DNA of 7,483 nt from Actinomycetota bacterium (lineage in GTDB: Bacteria; Actinomycetota; Acidimicrobiia; IMCC26256; PALSA-610), in assembly GCA_030839005.1 (NCBI GenBank), contig JAUZEM010000001.1, forward strand, positions 1 through 7,483. Direction: 5' to 3'. This document shows, piece after piece, positions 6,543 to 7,483 of the stretch. The notes under the pieces were generated by a model. It saw nothing but the letters and a program-made list of their open reading frames with translations, did not search any database and was not told the origin of the DNA. The translations under genes and the position numbers were made by a program. The first letter of the stretch is position 1. Every line of letters starts with the position of its first letter.

Positions 6543-7241
6543 TTACCCGTCGGCGCGTAGCAGTTCACGGGCATCGGCGGGCCAGTCGGTGACGACCCCT
6601 GCGAGGCCGGCCACCGAAACTTCGGCGAGACGAGCACGCTGCGCATCGAGATGCTGGTACCAGCAGTAGACCGCGAGGCCCCGCTCACCCGCGGCGGCGA
6701 TGAACGCGGGCGTGACGACGTCTTCGTGGGCCGAGACCGCACGGGCCCCGATCGCGGCGGCGTCGGCGAGCAGCCGATCGTGGGCCGCGCGGTCGAACGT
6801 GTCGCGCAACAGCGCGACCTCGGCATCGGGCAGGGCGCGCACGAACGACCGGACGACCGGCATGTGCTGCGACCACAGCAATACCCGCTCGGCGCCACCC
6901 CCGGCCCGCACCGCGGCGAGCACGGCGTCGGCCGCCCCGGCGTCCTTGGTGTCGACGGCGAGCCGGACCCCCACCTCGCCGGCCACCTCGAGTGCGTCGG
7001 CGAGGGTGGGAACACCGAGCCGGGCCAGGTGCGCGTCGCGAACCCAGCTCACGGAAAGCGGCACGTGCTGCACGCGCAGGAGCCACGGATCGTGGAGGAG
7101 CACGGCGGTGCCGTCGCGGCTGCGGCGCGCGTCGACCTCGACGACGTCCGCGCCGCACCGGGCCGCGGTCGCGATGCCGTCGAGCGAGTTCTCGCGAGCA
7201 TCGCGGGGAGCCGTTCGATGCGCGATGACGAGTGTGGTCAC
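6543..7241 (-). CDS. Glycerophosphodiester phosphodiesterase family protein, 232 aa
   Basis: Members of this TIM-barrel family hydrolyse glycerophosphodiesters to sn-glycerol 3-phosphate and an alcohol. The family pattern is visible: AHR (7-9), EN (17-18, of the usual PENT), GADVVEVDARRSRDG (30-44) with metal-ligand positions E35 and D37, LLHDP with H50 as the second catalytic His, and TDWPADARELL near the C-terminus (218-228) in place of the usual TDxPd. Two deviations stand out: T10 replaces the Gly of HRG, and LAVDTK (95-99) has Asp97 where the third metal ligand is usually Glu in an IEiK motif. No signal peptide is seen, so it should be cytosolic. GTG at 7241 overlaps the upstream TGA as GTGA; the open frame upstream to about 7346 is Arg/Gly-rich shadow. 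Stop is TAA at 6543. Native substrate cannot be told from sequence. Confidence 0.88.
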   Translation of the reverse strand: MTTLVIAHRTAPRDARENSLDGIATAARCGADVVEVDARRSRDGTAVLLHDPWLLRVQHVPLSVSWVRDAHLARLGVPTLADALEVAGEVGVRLAVDTKDAGAADAVLAAVRAGGGAERVLLWSQHMPVVRSFVRALPDAEVALLRDTFDRAAHDRLLADAAAIGARAVSAHEDVVTPAFIAAAGERGLAVYCWYQHLDAQRARLAEVSVAGLAGVVTDWPADARELLRADG

Positions 7242-7483
7242 GGCTCCGGCGCGACCCGCACCAGCGCGGCCAGCGCGCGGTAAACGGCCTCCGCCGCTCC
7301 GAGCTCGTCGGGGCGCAGCAGGTTGGCCATGATCCGCAGCGCCCACTCCATGAGCGTGCGACTCTGCATTCCGACCCTGCTCAGCTCGCGCATCACCGCG
7401 GGGTTGCCGATGGCCCGCACGAACAGGCGGGCGAACTTGAAGTAGAGGCCGTACACCTCCTCGAGCCGGTCGTCGTAGGTCTG
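7238..7483 (-). CDS. Geranylgeranyl reductase family flavoprotein, C-terminal 81 residues, cut by window edge
   Basis: Only the 3' end lies in the window. The fragment reads from QTYDDRLEEVYGLYFKF through FVRAIGNPAVMRELSRVGM and LEWALRIMANLLRPDELG to a C-terminus ending VRVAPEP. This is the helical tail pattern of actinobacterial geranylgeranyl reductase (FAD-dependent oxidoreductase) family proteins, which reduce double bonds of isoprenoid chains; one branch partly saturates the menaquinone side chain. The FAD-binding domain that would prove the family is outside the window, so the call rests on the tail and on the known tendency of such genes to sit near nuo operons in actinobacteria. The TGA overlaps the phosphodiesterase GTG start as GTGA, indicating an operon. 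The specific substrate (menaquinone, other polyprenyl lipid) is not determinable here. Confidence 0.7.
   Translation of the reverse strand, partial: QTYDDRLEEVYGLYFKFARLFVRAIGNPAVMRELSRVGMQSRTLMEWALRIMANLLRPDELGAAEAVYRALAALVRVAPEP

Noticed and set aside
6533..7015. Extension of the MCxQC gene upstream through the phosphodiesterase region.
   Set aside because: The frame there gives Arg/Ser/Pro-rich shadow sequence over a conserved enzyme; ATG at 6532 just after the TAA is the natural start.

Overview
The window is high-GC, has very strong G/C preference at codon third positions, and uses GTG starts freely (nuoD, E, F, G and the phosphodiesterase gene). Together with actinobacterial-type complex I subunits and the C-terminus of a geranylgeranyl-reductase-family protein close to nuo, this points to an actinomycete-type bacterium (Actinomycetota). 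The NuoC C-terminus and the gene order would suit a deep lineage such as Acidimicrobiia, but that is only an impression. No mobile elements, tRNA/rRNA genes or CRISPR arrays were seen. Coding density is near 100%; the only sizeable non-coding stretch is 84 bp (5033-5116).

Region 1 (5032 down to 1, minus strand) is the front of a respiratory complex I (NADH:quinone oxidoreductase) operon in the canonical order nuoA-B-C-D-E-F-G. nuoG is cut by the window edge after 93 codons. Junctions are tight (4-base GTGA overlaps, a TGATG overlap, gaps of 1, 6 and 25 bases). All ligands of the iron-sulfur clusters seen here are intact: N2 in NuoB, N1a in NuoE, N3 in NuoF and the N-terminal 2Fe-2S site of NuoG. 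The FMN/NADH site of NuoF and the quinone-site His/Tyr of NuoD are also intact, so this looks like a functional NADH-oxidising 14-subunit-type enzyme.

Region 2 (5117-6293, plus strand) is a divergent two-gene unit: an 82-residue two-helix membrane protein of unknown function, then a 305-residue polytopic membrane protein with the conserved His/Asp pattern of the YdjM/DUF457 membrane-bound metal-dependent hydrolase family. Both divergent start codons lack a Shine-Dalgarno sequence and have a TANNNT-type -10 hexamer 8-9 bases upstream, suggesting leaderless mRNAs from a very compact bidirectional promoter.

Region 3 (7483 down to 6203, minus strand) is a second minus-strand operon: the 3' end of a geranylgeranyl reductase (FAD) family gene, a glycerophosphodiester phosphodiesterase and a 109-residue protein starting MCAQC. 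The last gene runs 91 bp into the convergent YdjM-like gene. The reductase family includes proteins that act on isoprenoid lipids such as menaquinone, the electron acceptor of complex I in actinobacteria, so regions 1 and 3 may be linked through the quinone pool. The membrane cassette of region 2 and the MCxQC protein are the least-explained parts of the window.
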